From NCBI GenBank assembly GCA_044229535.1, contig JBGASU010000001.1, positions 186,001 to 250,000 of the forward strand: 64,000 nucleotides of DNA, written 5' to 3'. The notes below the pieces were generated by a model. The model was not told the origin of the DNA and did not search any database. It saw nothing but the letters and a program-made list of their open reading frames with translations. The stretch comes from CAZLFQ01 sp044229535. Lineage in GTDB: Bacteria; Pseudomonadota; Alphaproteobacteria; Rickettsiales; Midichloriaceae. Positions within the stretch are counted from its first letter, which is position 1, and each line of letters begins with the position of its first letter. This document shows positions 1 through 7,237 of the stretch, piece after piece. Position numbers and translations under genes: made by a program.

Positions 1-153
1 GGATTGTATGTTGGAGTGCCAGTCGTAATTGGCTCTAAAGGTGTTGAGAGAATAATCGAAGTTGAGCTAACAAAAGATGAGAAAGCTATGTTCGATGCAT
101 CTGTAAATGCTGTTAAAGGGTTGGTTCAAGCGGTTGAGAAGTTAGCTGCTTAA
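1..153 (+). CDS. mdh: Malate dehydrogenase, 3' end (partial)
   Basis: The window opens inside this gene; only the last 50 codons are present, in frame 1, ending in TAA. The visible residues (GLYVGVPVVIGSKGVE, then a helix ending VQAVEKLAA) match the C-terminal part of alphaproteobacterial LDH-like malate dehydrogenases, which interconvert malate and oxaloacetate with NAD in the TCA cycle. The catalytic residues lie upstream of the window, so the assignment rests on the tail alone. The next gene starts 23 bases downstream. Confidence 0.75.
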   Translation, partial: GLYVGVPVVIGSKGVERIIEVELTKDEKAMFDASVNAVKGLVQAVEKLAA

Positions 154-176
154 TCTTTTCTAGTGATGCAAAAGTT

Positions 177-683
177 ATGCTTGAAGGTGAAAGAGTTAGA
201 TTAATTCCCTTAACACGGGAGCACAAAGCTATTTATATGGAGCTTTCTAATATACCTGATATAGCTAAAAGAATTAACGAACCCATTCCATGTACAGAAG
301 CTGACTTCGAAGAGGATATTAAAAACTGCGAAACCAAAGAAAATTATTTTGTTTGGATGATTGAATATAATGGTGAACTCTGTGGTGTTGTGAATACTGC
401 TGCTCGAGTTAATACCAATGGTAAAGTTTACCAAGGTGGCTATTGGTTGTATCCTGAGAAACGAGGATTGGGGCTGGCTACTGAAGCGAATTTATTGGTA
501 AAGAAGTTTTTACTAAATGAAAAGCATGCGGTTAGAATTCAAGCTTTTGTAGAGCCGGATAATATCGCATCTATAAAAGTATTAGAAAAATGTGGTTACG
601 AAAGGGAGGGGTTGTTGAGAAGATATTATCCAAACCCTCAACGTGGCTTGTTAGATGTATTAATATTTGCTTATGTTATGTAG
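177..683 (+). CDS. GNAT-family N-acetyltransferase (RimJ/RimL type)
   Basis: A 168-residue protein with the RimJ/RimL-type acetyltransferase layout: N-terminal LEGERVRLIPLT strand, a GGYWLYPEKRGLGLATEA stretch corresponding to the acetyl-CoA binding loop (normally Q/RxxGxG/A, here RGLGLA), and the late IASIKVLEKCGYEREG motif typical of GNATs that modify protein N-termini or small molecules. It would transfer acetyl from acetyl-CoA to an amine; the substrate cannot be read from sequence. It follows mdh in the same direction after 23 bases and may be co-transcribed. Repeat-rich DNA follows its stop. Confidence 0.85.
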   Translation: MLEGERVRLIPLTREHKAIYMELSNIPDIAKRINEPIPCTEADFEEDIKNCETKENYFVWMIEYNGELCGVVNTAARVNTNGKVYQGGYWLYPEKRGLGLATEANLLVKKFLLNEKHAVRIQAFVEPDNIASIKVLEKCGYEREGLLRRYYPNPQRGLLDVLIFAYVM

Positions 684-808
684 AGCTTGTAAAAGTTGGA
701 CCTCATGCCTCGCCCTCCTTGTTGTGAGGAAAACATGTTATGGTAAGCTTAGCGTCGCAGCCTAGATTTTTTCTTATTTAGCGTCTCAATCACCAACTAG
801 AGATCAAG

Positions 809-859
809 CAAATGAATTTTTAATTTTTTATCGGGGAATATTTATGAAAAATTCATTTG
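809..859. repeat. Inverted repeat with 13-bp arms
   Basis: Positions 809-821 (CAAATGAATTTTT) and 847-859 are perfect reverse complements separated by 25 bases. The arms are AT-rich and the loop contains a short G run (CGGGG). It is part of the gene-free stretch 684-1041, which holds three such inverted repeats and no convincing coding sequence. Confidence 0.7.
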
Positions 860-921
860 TTGCTCTTCAATATTGATAAAACCTTACCTGAAGATGGGGC
901 GAGCGCCAAAGGCGCGTAAGT

Positions 922-972
922 AATGAAAGTACGCAGTGGGAAGGGTCGGGGAAAGGAGCAAGTACTTTCATT
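922..972. repeat. Inverted repeat with 11-bp arms and G-rich loop
   Basis: Positions 922-932 (AATGAAAGTAC) and 962-972 are perfect reverse complements around a 29-base G-rich loop (GTGGGAAGGGTCGGGGAAAGG). The same architecture, unrelated arms around a G-rich loop, recurs at 54635-54689 and 54719-54755. The sequence just before it (GGGGCGAGCGCCAAAGGCG) resembles the loop of the 54635 copy. Confidence 0.7.
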
Positions 973-984
973 GCACTAAAGATG

Positions 985-1001
985 GTTTGCCGAAGGCAAA
1001 C
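985..1001. repeat. Short hairpin, GTTTGCC-GAA-GGCAAAC
   Basis: A perfect 7-bp stem with a GAA loop lies 40 bases from the 3' end of the minus-strand tRNA-Thr. On the minus strand it could act as a transcription stop for the tRNA, but no strong T run follows, so it is recorded as a hairpin. Confidence 0.5.
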
Positions 1002-1041
1002 AAAACTTATAATTTCCTTTGTCTTAATTAATGAAGTAAAG

Positions 1042-1117
1042 TGGTGCCGTTAGCAAGAATCGAACCTGCGACCTCTTCATTACCAATGAAGTGCACTACC
1101 ACTGTGCAATAACGGCA
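1042..1117 (-). tRNA. tRNA-Thr (GGT anticodon)
   Basis: On the minus strand a full cloverleaf reads TGCCGTT...AACGGCA plus encoded CCA (76 nt). The anticodon arm CTTCA-TTGGTAA-TGAAG gives anticodon GGT, which decodes ACC/ACU threonine codons. The T arm contains the usual GGTTCGATTC. In many proteobacteria a tRNA-Thr sits in the tyr-gly-thr-tuf cluster; here it is separate from the tRNA-Tyr/tRNA-Gly/tuf group at 15.3-18.5 kb. Confidence 0.95.
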
Positions 1118-1121
1118 TATC

Positions 1122-1217
1122 GCTAACTCTTTGTCGAAATCTAATGCGTCTATCCTTGCTCATGTACTACTGTACACTTCGCTCGTCTCTCCTATTATAT
1201 TTCGAAAATAGTTTAGC
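1122..1217. repeat. Imperfect palindromic element
   Basis: Positions 1122-1140 (GCTAACTCTTTGTCGAAAT) and 1199-1217 form an imperfect 19-base inverted repeat just upstream of the tRNA-Thr. The loop contains a small nested palindrome (GTACTACTGTAC) followed by CTTCGCTCG. This resembles the dispersed palindromic sequences common in Rickettsiales genomes, and no protein is encoded in it. Confidence 0.5.
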
Positions 1218-1310
1218 TTGTTAATGTTAGACGATACTACTTATTTTTACCTTATTTGCAAGTTGATATTGTCTTGTAACAAGCGTGTAAATTACTTTGG
1301 CCAAATAAGA

Positions 1311-1415
1311 AGTAATTAATGTGTGGGGGAAGTTTTTCCCGCAAAGCGGTCTTTAAGCAAATTCGAGCACACATTAACGGACTCTTCGAATCCTAAAAAA
1401 GGACTTGCTTGCAAA
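1311..1415. repeat. Dispersed palindromic element, copy A
   Basis: Perfect outer arms TAATGTGTG (1317-1325) and CACACATTA (1368-1376) enclose GGGGGAAGTTTTTCCCGCAA and the family core AAGCAAATTCGAGC. The right flank carries the family tag GACTCTTCGAATCC (1380-1393). Copy B at 12151 shares the flank AGTAATTAAT, the core and the tag; copies C, D, E, F and G share the architecture with different arms. Confidence 0.75.
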
Positions 1416-1462
1416 AACATATTCCTAAAGTAGGCTTTGTATAGGTTGTGACAGAGGGAAAT

Positions 1463-1675
1463 ATGGACGAAATTGCTTGGGAGAATAGTACGGTAATTCA
1501 AACTTTTGAATACAGTACAGAAGAAACAACTATAAATTCAATGCCAGAAAACCATGATAAAGTTGCGTATTATTCGTTTGTGTCCATTACTGCAGTTCTT
1601 TCATTGGCATTGGGCATAAACATTATTTATCGATGCTTTCATAAAGATGATCGAGATATGATTCAAGATATTTAA
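1463..1675 (+). CDS. Small C-terminally anchored membrane protein, unknown function
   Basis: A 70-residue protein read from ATG 1463, which has AGAGGG at 1453-1458; a GTG at 1448 is a possible longer start. It has an acidic, Ser/Thr/Asn-rich N-terminal half with no signal peptide, then one hydrophobic segment (about residues 37-57, YSFVSITAVLSLALGINIIY) and a short charged tail ending QDI. The following two genes share the plan of a polar N-terminal domain, one C-terminal membrane segment and a short tail, so the three look like an operon. No known family is recognised. Confidence 0.6.
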   Translation: MDEIAWENSTVIQTFEYSTEETTINSMPENHDKVAYYSFVSITAVLSLALGINIIYRCFHKDDRDMIQDI

Positions 1676-1733
1676 AATGTGTTGTATTATTAGCTAAGTT
1701 AGTTATTTTACTATAAACTCATAGAGATATCTT

Positions 1734-2408
1734 ATGGAATATTTTGATACAGCGCATACCACTTCCAGTAACAATACAGGAACTATTTTTGGTTATGCTG
1801 CTGAGTGTTGGATGGCAAACGCCGATTCCAATGATTATTCAGTTAAGGTTGCAATTAGCAAGCAAGATATGAATGGAGCTGAAATTGATCATTATGAAAT
1901 TTGCACCACTCTTCCACCTTCGCACCGCTTAACATCGAATGAATTCTGCGGTATCGGTGGGGATACTATATGTTCTAATCCTACAGATCCGTTAAATTTC
2001 AACAACGAACTTATTAATATATTCTATAAAAATGAATCAGACAAAGAACCACATTATTATAGTGCAACTCTAGATAGTCGTACTATTATTATTCACTCGA
2101 GTTGGAAAGCTTCCAGCGATATGGCTCCATATACTGATATAGAATATAAACCAACTTTTTGTTTAAATGAATCAATCAAAAACAGTGATGACTTACTTTT
2201 AGATAAAGCGCGAAAATCTGCTTTAGCAATAAGAGAGATGGTTACTTGTCCACATACGCCATTAACTTTCATAGAGTCAAATGACGGTTTTATTGTTGTT
2301 ATAACAACGAGTATTCTGGGATCACTTTTTGGTATGTTATGTATTGCGAGTTTATACATTTACGTATCTAATTACGTATCTAATAAGAACACTTATACGC
2401 CAGTCTAA
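1734..2408 (+). CDS. C-terminally anchored Cys/Asn-rich membrane protein, unknown
   Basis: A 224-residue protein that begins MEYFDT, exactly like the next gene. The first ~180 residues are polar, with several cysteines (CWM, ICTT, FCGIGGDTIC, FCLNES, TCPH) and three NxS/T sequons; a KARKSALAIREM stretch parallels GMARESAFQIS in the next protein. A single membrane helix follows (about residues 188-211, FIVVITTSILGSLFGMLCIA), then a short tail ending YTPV. There is no N-terminal signal peptide. The pair are diverged tandem paralogues. Function is unknown; the TxV carboxyl end fits the class I PDZ-ligand pattern, which may be coincidence. Confidence 0.7.
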   Translation: MEYFDTAHTTSSNNTGTIFGYAAECWMANADSNDYSVKVAISKQDMNGAEIDHYEICTTLPPSHRLTSNEFCGIGGDTICSNPTDPLNFNNELINIFYKNESDKEPHYYSATLDSRTIIIHSSWKASSDMAPYTDIEYKPTFCLNESIKNSDDLLLDKARKSALAIREMVTCPHTPLTFIESNDGFIVVITTSILGSLFGMLCIASLYIYVSNYVSNKNTYTPV

Positions 2409-2425
2409 TTTCATTGGAGAAAATT

Positions 2426-3100
2426 ATGGAATATTTTGATACAGATCAGTGCGATTTTTTAAGCTTAGGTTTTGCTTTTGATGAAGGCCATGGTGCAGCA
2501 GGGGAAACAAATGCAATGGCTGCAGCAAGTTTGCAGCATTGCAATGGTACCGAAATAACTAACTATAATTTTAATGGTAGTGGACTTGCGCTTTATGACC
2601 ATGATCCGTGCAATTTAACAGAAAGCTTAAATGTAACAAATGCTCTGAATAACTCTCATTTTGTTGATTACTTAAAATCAATAGTGGTTAACGCCAGCGA
2701 GATGGCACAGAAAAATATAATAGTTTCCGAAAATGATAAAAATCATCCAGACTGCGCTGGATTTGCGCTAGATTTTTTTAATCAAAGTTGGTGGTTAAAA
2801 AACTATTCTGACTATAAATATCTATTTATTTATCCCGGTGATAAGTCTGAGGATTGCATGAATACGACAAAAAATTGGAATGAAACTAATGATTTATTAG
2901 GAATGGCTCGAGAATCTGCATTTCAAATATCACTCGATAAAAGATGCGATGGCATTGAACCAAGTCCTGTACCTAGTGATAATAACGGTTTGAAGAACGG
3001 TTTTATCGTTGGTGGCGTATTGACTGGTGTATGCGTATTGGCATTGGTAGCGGCATATGTATTACATAAGAAAGACCATCAAGGTTACACACAAGTCTAA
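2426..3100 (+). CDS. C-terminally anchored Asn/Cys-rich membrane protein, paralogue
   Basis: A 224-residue protein from ATG 2426, chosen over a TTG at 2414 because TGGAGA lies just upstream and the N-terminus then reads MEYFDT as in the upstream paralogue. The polar domain contains about ten NxS/T sequons (NGT, NGS, NLT, NVT, NNS, NAS, NQS, NYS, NTT, NET) and several cysteines. A helix near residues 193-215 (GFIVGGVLTGVCVLALVAAY) is followed by a basic tail HKKDHQ ending YTQV. It begins 17 bases after its neighbour's stop. No family is recognised; a membrane-inserted host-interaction protein is one possibility. Confidence 0.7.
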   Translation: MEYFDTDQCDFLSLGFAFDEGHGAAGETNAMAAASLQHCNGTEITNYNFNGSGLALYDHDPCNLTESLNVTNALNNSHFVDYLKSIVVNASEMAQKNIIVSENDKNHPDCAGFALDFFNQSWWLKNYSDYKYLFIYPGDKSEDCMNTTKNWNETNDLLGMARESAFQISLDKRCDGIEPSPVPSDNNGLKNGFIVGGVLTGVCVLALVAAYVLHKKDHQGYTQV

Positions 3101-3159
3101 TTTTGCTAGATAAATACCCTAAATCATGCTAATTATCAGCTACGAACAGGTTTTGATCT

Positions 3160-5067
3160 ATGAGCAAAAATAGTAAGCAGCCAACGCTAATTAAAAGAAT
3201 TAAGAAGAAAGCATTTTTGCTTAGGTTATTTGCTATCGCCTTTACAGCAATATTTTGGTTATGCATTATTATTGGTCTTGTTTTTCTGTTTTACTCAAAA
3301 GATTTACCTGATCTAACAGAATTCGCTAATAACGACCGTAAGCCGCAGATAACAATTAGATCTGCCGATGGGGTGGTGCTTGCTAAATACGGTGATTTGC
3401 ATGGGCAATCTTTAACATACTCTCAAATTCCACAAACCTTGATCGAAGCTGTTATAGCGACAGAAGATCAAAGGTTTTTTGATCATTTTGGTTTTGACAT
3501 TTTTGGTATCATGCGTGCCTACATTAAAAACATGAGGGCAGGGCGTTATGTCCAAGGAGGCAGCACGATTAGCCAGCAGCTTGCAAAAGTTGTTTATTTA
3601 ACACCTGAAAAAACTATAAAAAGAAAAATTCTTGAAGTGATGATATCGCTTCAACTGGAGCATAAATTTACAAAAGAACAGCTCTTAACTTTATACCTAA
3701 ATAGAATTTATCTTGGTGCTGGTAACTATGGAATCGATGCCGCATCGCGTTATTATTTCGGCAAAAAAGCTGAGGATATAGACTTATATGAATCAGCAAT
3801 TATTGCTGGTATGATCAAAGCTCCATCTAGATATTCTCCTGCCAATAACCCAATTTTATCGTTCGAGAGAGCGCAGTTTGTTTTAGAGCGTATGGAAGAT
3901 GAAGGATATATAACTAAAGAACAGATGAGATCTGCAATCCCACCAACAATTATTAAGCGTGGATATGCTAGGGGAGCATTGAAAAATCCATACTTTACGG
4001 ATTACATTTTATCTGAGCTGCCAGAATTAATTGAGAATCCAAATCAAGATTTGAACATATACACTACGTTCGACCTTCATGCTCAAGAAGTTCTTGAAGC
4101 GTCAGTTGCTGAAAAGATGAAAGATTCAGAAAAGGTGAATGCTAGTCAAGTGGCTGCTGTTGTTATGGAGCCGAGTGGCGCAATAAAAGCAATGGTAGGT
4201 GGCAAAGGCTATGATGGAAGTCAGTTCAATAGAGCTACTTCATCTATGCGTCAGCCTGGATCGTCATTTAAGTTATTTGTATATACTGCAGCGATGGAAA
4301 ACGGATTCAGTCCTAGTGACTCATTTACCGATGAGCCAATTAGCTATCCTCAAGGGCCAGGGTTGCCAGCTTGGACTCCTAAAAACTTTGATGATAAATT
4401 CCATGGAAGCATGACTTTAGAGCAAGCTTTCGCACGTTCTATAAATACAATTGCTGTTCAGGTTTCAGAAAGTATTGGTAGAGAAAAAGTTGTAGAAATG
4501 GCGAAGAGGTTAGGTATCACTTCGTATGTTCCATCTTTACCAAGTATAGCTTTAGGCTCGACCGACCTTACTCTTCTAGAATTAACACAAGCATATGCCC
4601 ATGTTGCAAATGGCGGATTAAAAACTAGAGCATTTGGTATTCTCCAGATAACAGACAAGCAAGACAATGTTTTATATGAATACCCAGGGTTGCCGTTAGA
4701 GGCTGTTTTAGATGAGAAAACAGTAAGTACAATGAAATATATGTTGTCGGTTGTGGTTGAAAGAGGGACTGGTAAGAATGCGGACATACCATTTAAAATG
4801 GTTTATGGCAAAACTGGCACCAGCCAAGATTTTAAAGATGCTTGGTTCATTGGTTTTACAGATGATCTTGTTGCAGGCTTCTGGGTTGGAAATGATGATA
4901 ATAAACCCATGAAGCGTGTAGCTGGTGGGACATTACCTGCTATTATGTGGAAGGATTTTGTAGGTAATGTAGGTCAGTTACAAAAAACTGAGATGCCAGC
5001 AGAGAGCGATTCTACAGCTTCTTTATTTGACGTGTTATTTCCCAATGAGCCAAAAGCAACAAATTAA
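3160..5067 (+). CDS. mrcA: Penicillin-binding protein 1A (transglycosylase/transpeptidase)
   Basis: A 635-residue bifunctional class A PBP that polymerises and cross-links peptidoglycan at the inner membrane. One N-terminal membrane helix (about residues 20-46) precedes the GT51 domain, with EDQRFFDHFGFD (catalytic Glu near 99), GGSTISQQLAK and the ESAIIAGMIKAPSRYSP stretch. The transpeptidase domain has SSFK (nucleophile Ser near 368), SIN near 427 and KTGTSQDFKDAWFIGF near 550. It is much shorter than E. coli PBP1A (about 850 residues), mainly through a reduced linker/OB region, as in other small-genome alphaproteobacteria. Its 3' end overlaps tsaE. Confidence 0.95.
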   Translation: MSKNSKQPTLIKRIKKKAFLLRLFAIAFTAIFWLCIIIGLVFLFYSKDLPDLTEFANNDRKPQITIRSADGVVLAKYGDLHGQSLTYSQIPQTLIEAVIATEDQRFFDHFGFDIFGIMRAYIKNMRAGRYVQGGSTISQQLAKVVYLTPEKTIKRKILEVMISLQLEHKFTKEQLLTLYLNRIYLGAGNYGIDAASRYYFGKKAEDIDLYESAIIAGMIKAPSRYSPANNPILSFERAQFVLERMEDEGYITKEQMRSAIPPTIIKRGYARGALKNPYFTDYILSELPELIENPNQDLNIYTTFDLHAQEVLEASVAEKMKDSEKVNASQVAAVVMEPSGAIKAMVGGKGYDGSQFNRATSSMRQPGSSFKLFVYTAAMENGFSPSDSFTDEPISYPQGPGLPAWTPKNFDDKFHGSMTLEQAFARSINTIAVQVSESIGREKVVEMAKRLGITSYVPSLPSIALGSTDLTLLELTQAYAHVANGGLKTRAFGILQITDKQDNVLYEYPGLPLEAVLDEKTVSTMKYMLSVVVERGTGKNADIPFKMVYGKTGTSQDFKDAWFIGFTDDLVAGFWVGNDDNKPMKRVAGGTLPAIMWKDFVGNVGQLQKTEMPAESDSTASLFDVLFPNEPKATN

Positions 5068-5476
5068 TAATTGCGATCTTTCTGGCTTGAAAGATATTGC
5101 CGTTTTGATTTCAAAAGAATTAAAGGTTGGAGACGTGCTGTGTTTAAGAGGTGATTTAGGCGCAGGCAAAACGACATTGTCTAAATTTTTAATAAATGCT
5201 CTCTTAGAAGATGTTCAGGAAATAACCAGCCCGACTTTTAATCTAGTTCATACCTATGACTCAAAAGTTGGAAAAATATGGCATTTCGATTTGTATAGGC
5301 TGAAACATAAGGAAGAAATCTATGAACTTGGTATTGAAGATGCCTTTAGCTCAGGGATATCCATTATAGAATGGCCAGAAATAATAGAGGACTTATTGCC
5401 AAAAAGTGCTATAAATATTTACCTTGAGTTTTCACCGCAAGAGGGATTTAGGGATTTAGTAATTGAAAGAAAATAA
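5045..5476 (+). CDS. tsaE: tRNA t6A biosynthesis ATPase TsaE
   Basis: A 143-residue P-loop ATPase of the TsaE/YjeE family, which supports TsaB-TsaD in making threonylcarbamoyladenosine at position 37 of ANN-decoding tRNAs. Visible motifs are Walker A GDLGAGKTT, SPTFNLVHTY, HFDLYRL and IIEWPE, all in family order. ATG 5045 is chosen over a TTG at 5027; it overlaps the PBP1a gene by 23 bases, which points to translational coupling. folE starts immediately after the stop. Confidence 0.93.
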   Translation: MSQKQQINNCDLSGLKDIAVLISKELKVGDVLCLRGDLGAGKTTLSKFLINALLEDVQEITSPTFNLVHTYDSKVGKIWHFDLYRLKHKEEIYELGIEDAFSSGISIIEWPEIIEDLLPKSAINIYLEFSPQEGFRDLVIERK

Positions 5477-6073
5477 ATGACAGCAGTTGTAAAAAAATTA
5501 AATATTAATTCTGGTGTATCTGAAGATCAGGCAAAAGATGCTGTAAGAACCTTGCTTAGATTTATTGGTGAAAACCCAGAGCGAGAAGGGCTGAAACAAA
5601 CGCCTTCCAGAGTTATAAAAAGTTTCAAAGAATTGTATTCTGGCTACACACAAGATTCAGAAGAAGTTTTGTCTAAAACTTTTGAAGATATTATGGATTA
5701 TAATGAATTCGTGCTTTTGAAAGATATAAACTTTACTTCAACTTGCGAACACCACATGTTGCCATTTGTCGGCAAAGTACATATAGCGTATATTCCAAAT
5801 AAAAAAGTAGTTGGTATAAGCAAGCTTGCTAGAATTGTTGAAGTATTTGCAAAGCGGTTACAAATCCAAGAAAAACTGACCGTGCAGATTGCTGAAGCAA
5901 TTCATAACTCATTAGATGCAAAAGGTGTTGCCGTTATTATGCAAGCAAAACATTTCTGCATGTCTATGCGTGGTGTTAAGAATGCTGACTCATCCATGGT
6001 GACATCGCACTATACAGGGCTATTCGATAGTGATGATAAATTGTTAAATAGATTCATCGGAAGCATTAGGTAG
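5477..6073 (+). CDS. folE: GTP cyclohydrolase I
   Basis: A 198-residue type I GTP cyclohydrolase, which converts GTP to 7,8-dihydroneopterin triphosphate, the first step towards folate and queuosine. The zinc and active-site motif TSTCEHHMLPF (Cys and two His), the core RIVEVFAKRLQIQEKLT and the second zinc Cys in CMSMRGV are intact. The start ATG abuts the tsaE stop with no gap. folC at 46.5 kb would be consistent with a working folate pathway. Its 3' end converges on the next gene with five bases between. Confidence 0.95.
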   Translation: MTAVVKKLNINSGVSEDQAKDAVRTLLRFIGENPEREGLKQTPSRVIKSFKELYSGYTQDSEEVLSKTFEDIMDYNEFVLLKDINFTSTCEHHMLPFVGKVHIAYIPNKKVVGISKLARIVEVFAKRLQIQEKLTVQIAEAIHNSLDAKGVAVIMQAKHFCMSMRGVKNADSSMVTSHYTGLFDSDDKLLNRFIGSIR

Positions 6074-6078
6074 TGTAT

Positions 6079-6984
6079 TTAACTTCTTCCACCTTTACCT
6101 TTGTCGGCTTGAGAGTTCTTGCTAGCTAAATACCTTGCGGTATTTGACTTTTCGGATCTATCTAGACCTTTGGAAACTCTATCCAAAATGCCTCTTAAAC
6201 CGCTACTAATGCCGCCACTTCTAGTTGATCTATTAGGCTCTGATGACTCGCTTCTAATTGATCTTGGCGTGGTTTCTATTTTTGTTGCAGCAGGAGTAGG
6301 ATCGCTTTTTGATCTTTCTCTGACTGCAATTTCTTTTTTTACAGCTTCTTTTCTTGCAGCTTTTCTTTTTTTCTTTTTAGATCCTGTTTTAATGGCTGAC
6401 TCATTATTTCCTTCTAGAGTGGGAGGGGCGCTTTGAGCTCTAGGCTTTACTTTTTCCATCTCTTTTTCGTATTTTGCTTTGAGTTCAGCTTCTTGTTGGG
6501 TTTGAGATTTTGTAGGTTGAGATTGTTTTTGTTTAGATAATTGCTCCCATTCTTTTAATGCCGCTTCCATTTTTGCTTTTTTATCAGAGTCGATAGAAGG
6601 AAGGGGTTGCTTTGGTGTTTTGTCTTCTGGTGGAAATCCATAACCAGCAGATGCTATTTTTTCTTGTTTCGCTTCTGGAGTTGCTGGGTTTTGTTTGGCA
6701 AACTCTCTTAGTTTGTCGGATGCATCTGGAAGTTCATTAGTTGGAGTATCAGCAAGCTTCTTTTTTACTTCCACAAAAGTTACATCTTGTGGACCATAAA
6801 TTTTATCTTCTTCCAGAGCTTGTTGAGAAGCTTTAGTAGCGCTTCTTAAAGCATCGCTAACGCTTTTACCATCTTTGGGTAACGATGTTTCTGGTTTTTT
6901 ACTTTTAGCTTCAGGAGAGAAAAAATCCTTAATTTCTTGCGTTGATAAATTCTCAATTCCACTTTTCCATTTGTCGTCAGCCAT
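6079..6984 (-). CDS. Disordered Lys/Ser/Pro-rich protein with NLS-like basic cluster
   Basis: A 301-residue low-complexity protein without signal peptide or membrane segment. It is rich in K, S, P, E and Q and probably disordered, with a coiled-coil-prone middle (KKAKMEAALKEWEQLSKQKQ). The cluster GSKKKKRKAARKEAVKKE near residues 203-220 would score as a monopartite nuclear localisation signal in a eukaryote. The C-terminal third is Arg/Ser-rich (RSIRSESSEPNRSTRSGG). No enzyme family is recognised. A CtrA-type box at 7039-7054 and a TATAAT hexamer lie upstream. A secreted effector is a hypothesis only. Confidence 0.6.
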   Translation of the reverse strand: MADDKWKSGIENLSTQEIKDFFSPEAKSKKPETSLPKDGKSVSDALRSATKASQQALEEDKIYGPQDVTFVEVKKKLADTPTNELPDASDKLREFAKQNPATPEAKQEKIASAGYGFPPEDKTPKQPLPSIDSDKKAKMEAALKEWEQLSKQKQSQPTKSQTQQEAELKAKYEKEMEKVKPRAQSAPPTLEGNNESAIKTGSKKKKRKAARKEAVKKEIAVRERSKSDPTPAATKIETTPRSIRSESSEPNRSTRSGGISSGLRGILDRVSKGLDRSEKSNTARYLASKNSQADKGKGGRS

Positions 6985-7038
6985 ATAGAACCCGCTGCTT
7001 CAATTAAATCCTTGTCTATAATTATAGATTGTCTTGAG

Positions 7039-7054
7039 TTAATAAATGGTTAAC
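7039..7054. promoter_or_regulatory. CtrA-type box TTAA-N7-TTAAC upstream of the 6079-6984 gene
   Basis: On the plus strand TTAA (7039-7042), seven bases, then TTAAC (7050-7054), the full CtrA consensus established in Caulobacter. Towards the minus-strand gene a TATAAT hexamer (complement of 7021-7026) follows after 12 bases, and the start codon is about 55 bp from the box. The site sits between two divergent accessory genes. Confidence 0.6.
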
Positions 7055-7154
7055 GGAAATGGTAGTGCCAGATATATTTTTGTGAATGTAAAAGGTCTAA
7101 AGTTTCGCCTGTTTGTTATGGTGGCGTAAGGCTGTGATTTTACAAGACTGAAAT

Positions 7155-7191
7155 TTAACAAAAGCTTAATAAAAGCTTAACATCACCTTAA
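7155..7191 (+). promoter_or_regulatory. Array of four TTAA half-sites at 11-bp period
   Basis: TTAA occurs at 7155, 7166, 7177 and 7188, each separated by exactly seven bases, giving three overlapping CtrA-type boxes in one helical phase. A perfect TATAAT (7203-7208) follows the last half-site after 11 bases, and ATG 7238 lies 46 bases past the array. This looks like a promoter of the helicase/ankyrin gene controlled by a cooperatively binding response regulator. Confidence 0.65.
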
Positions 7192-7237
7192 TATTAAAGC
7201 TTTATAATATGCCTTATAATTATTGGTTGTGGTGTAT

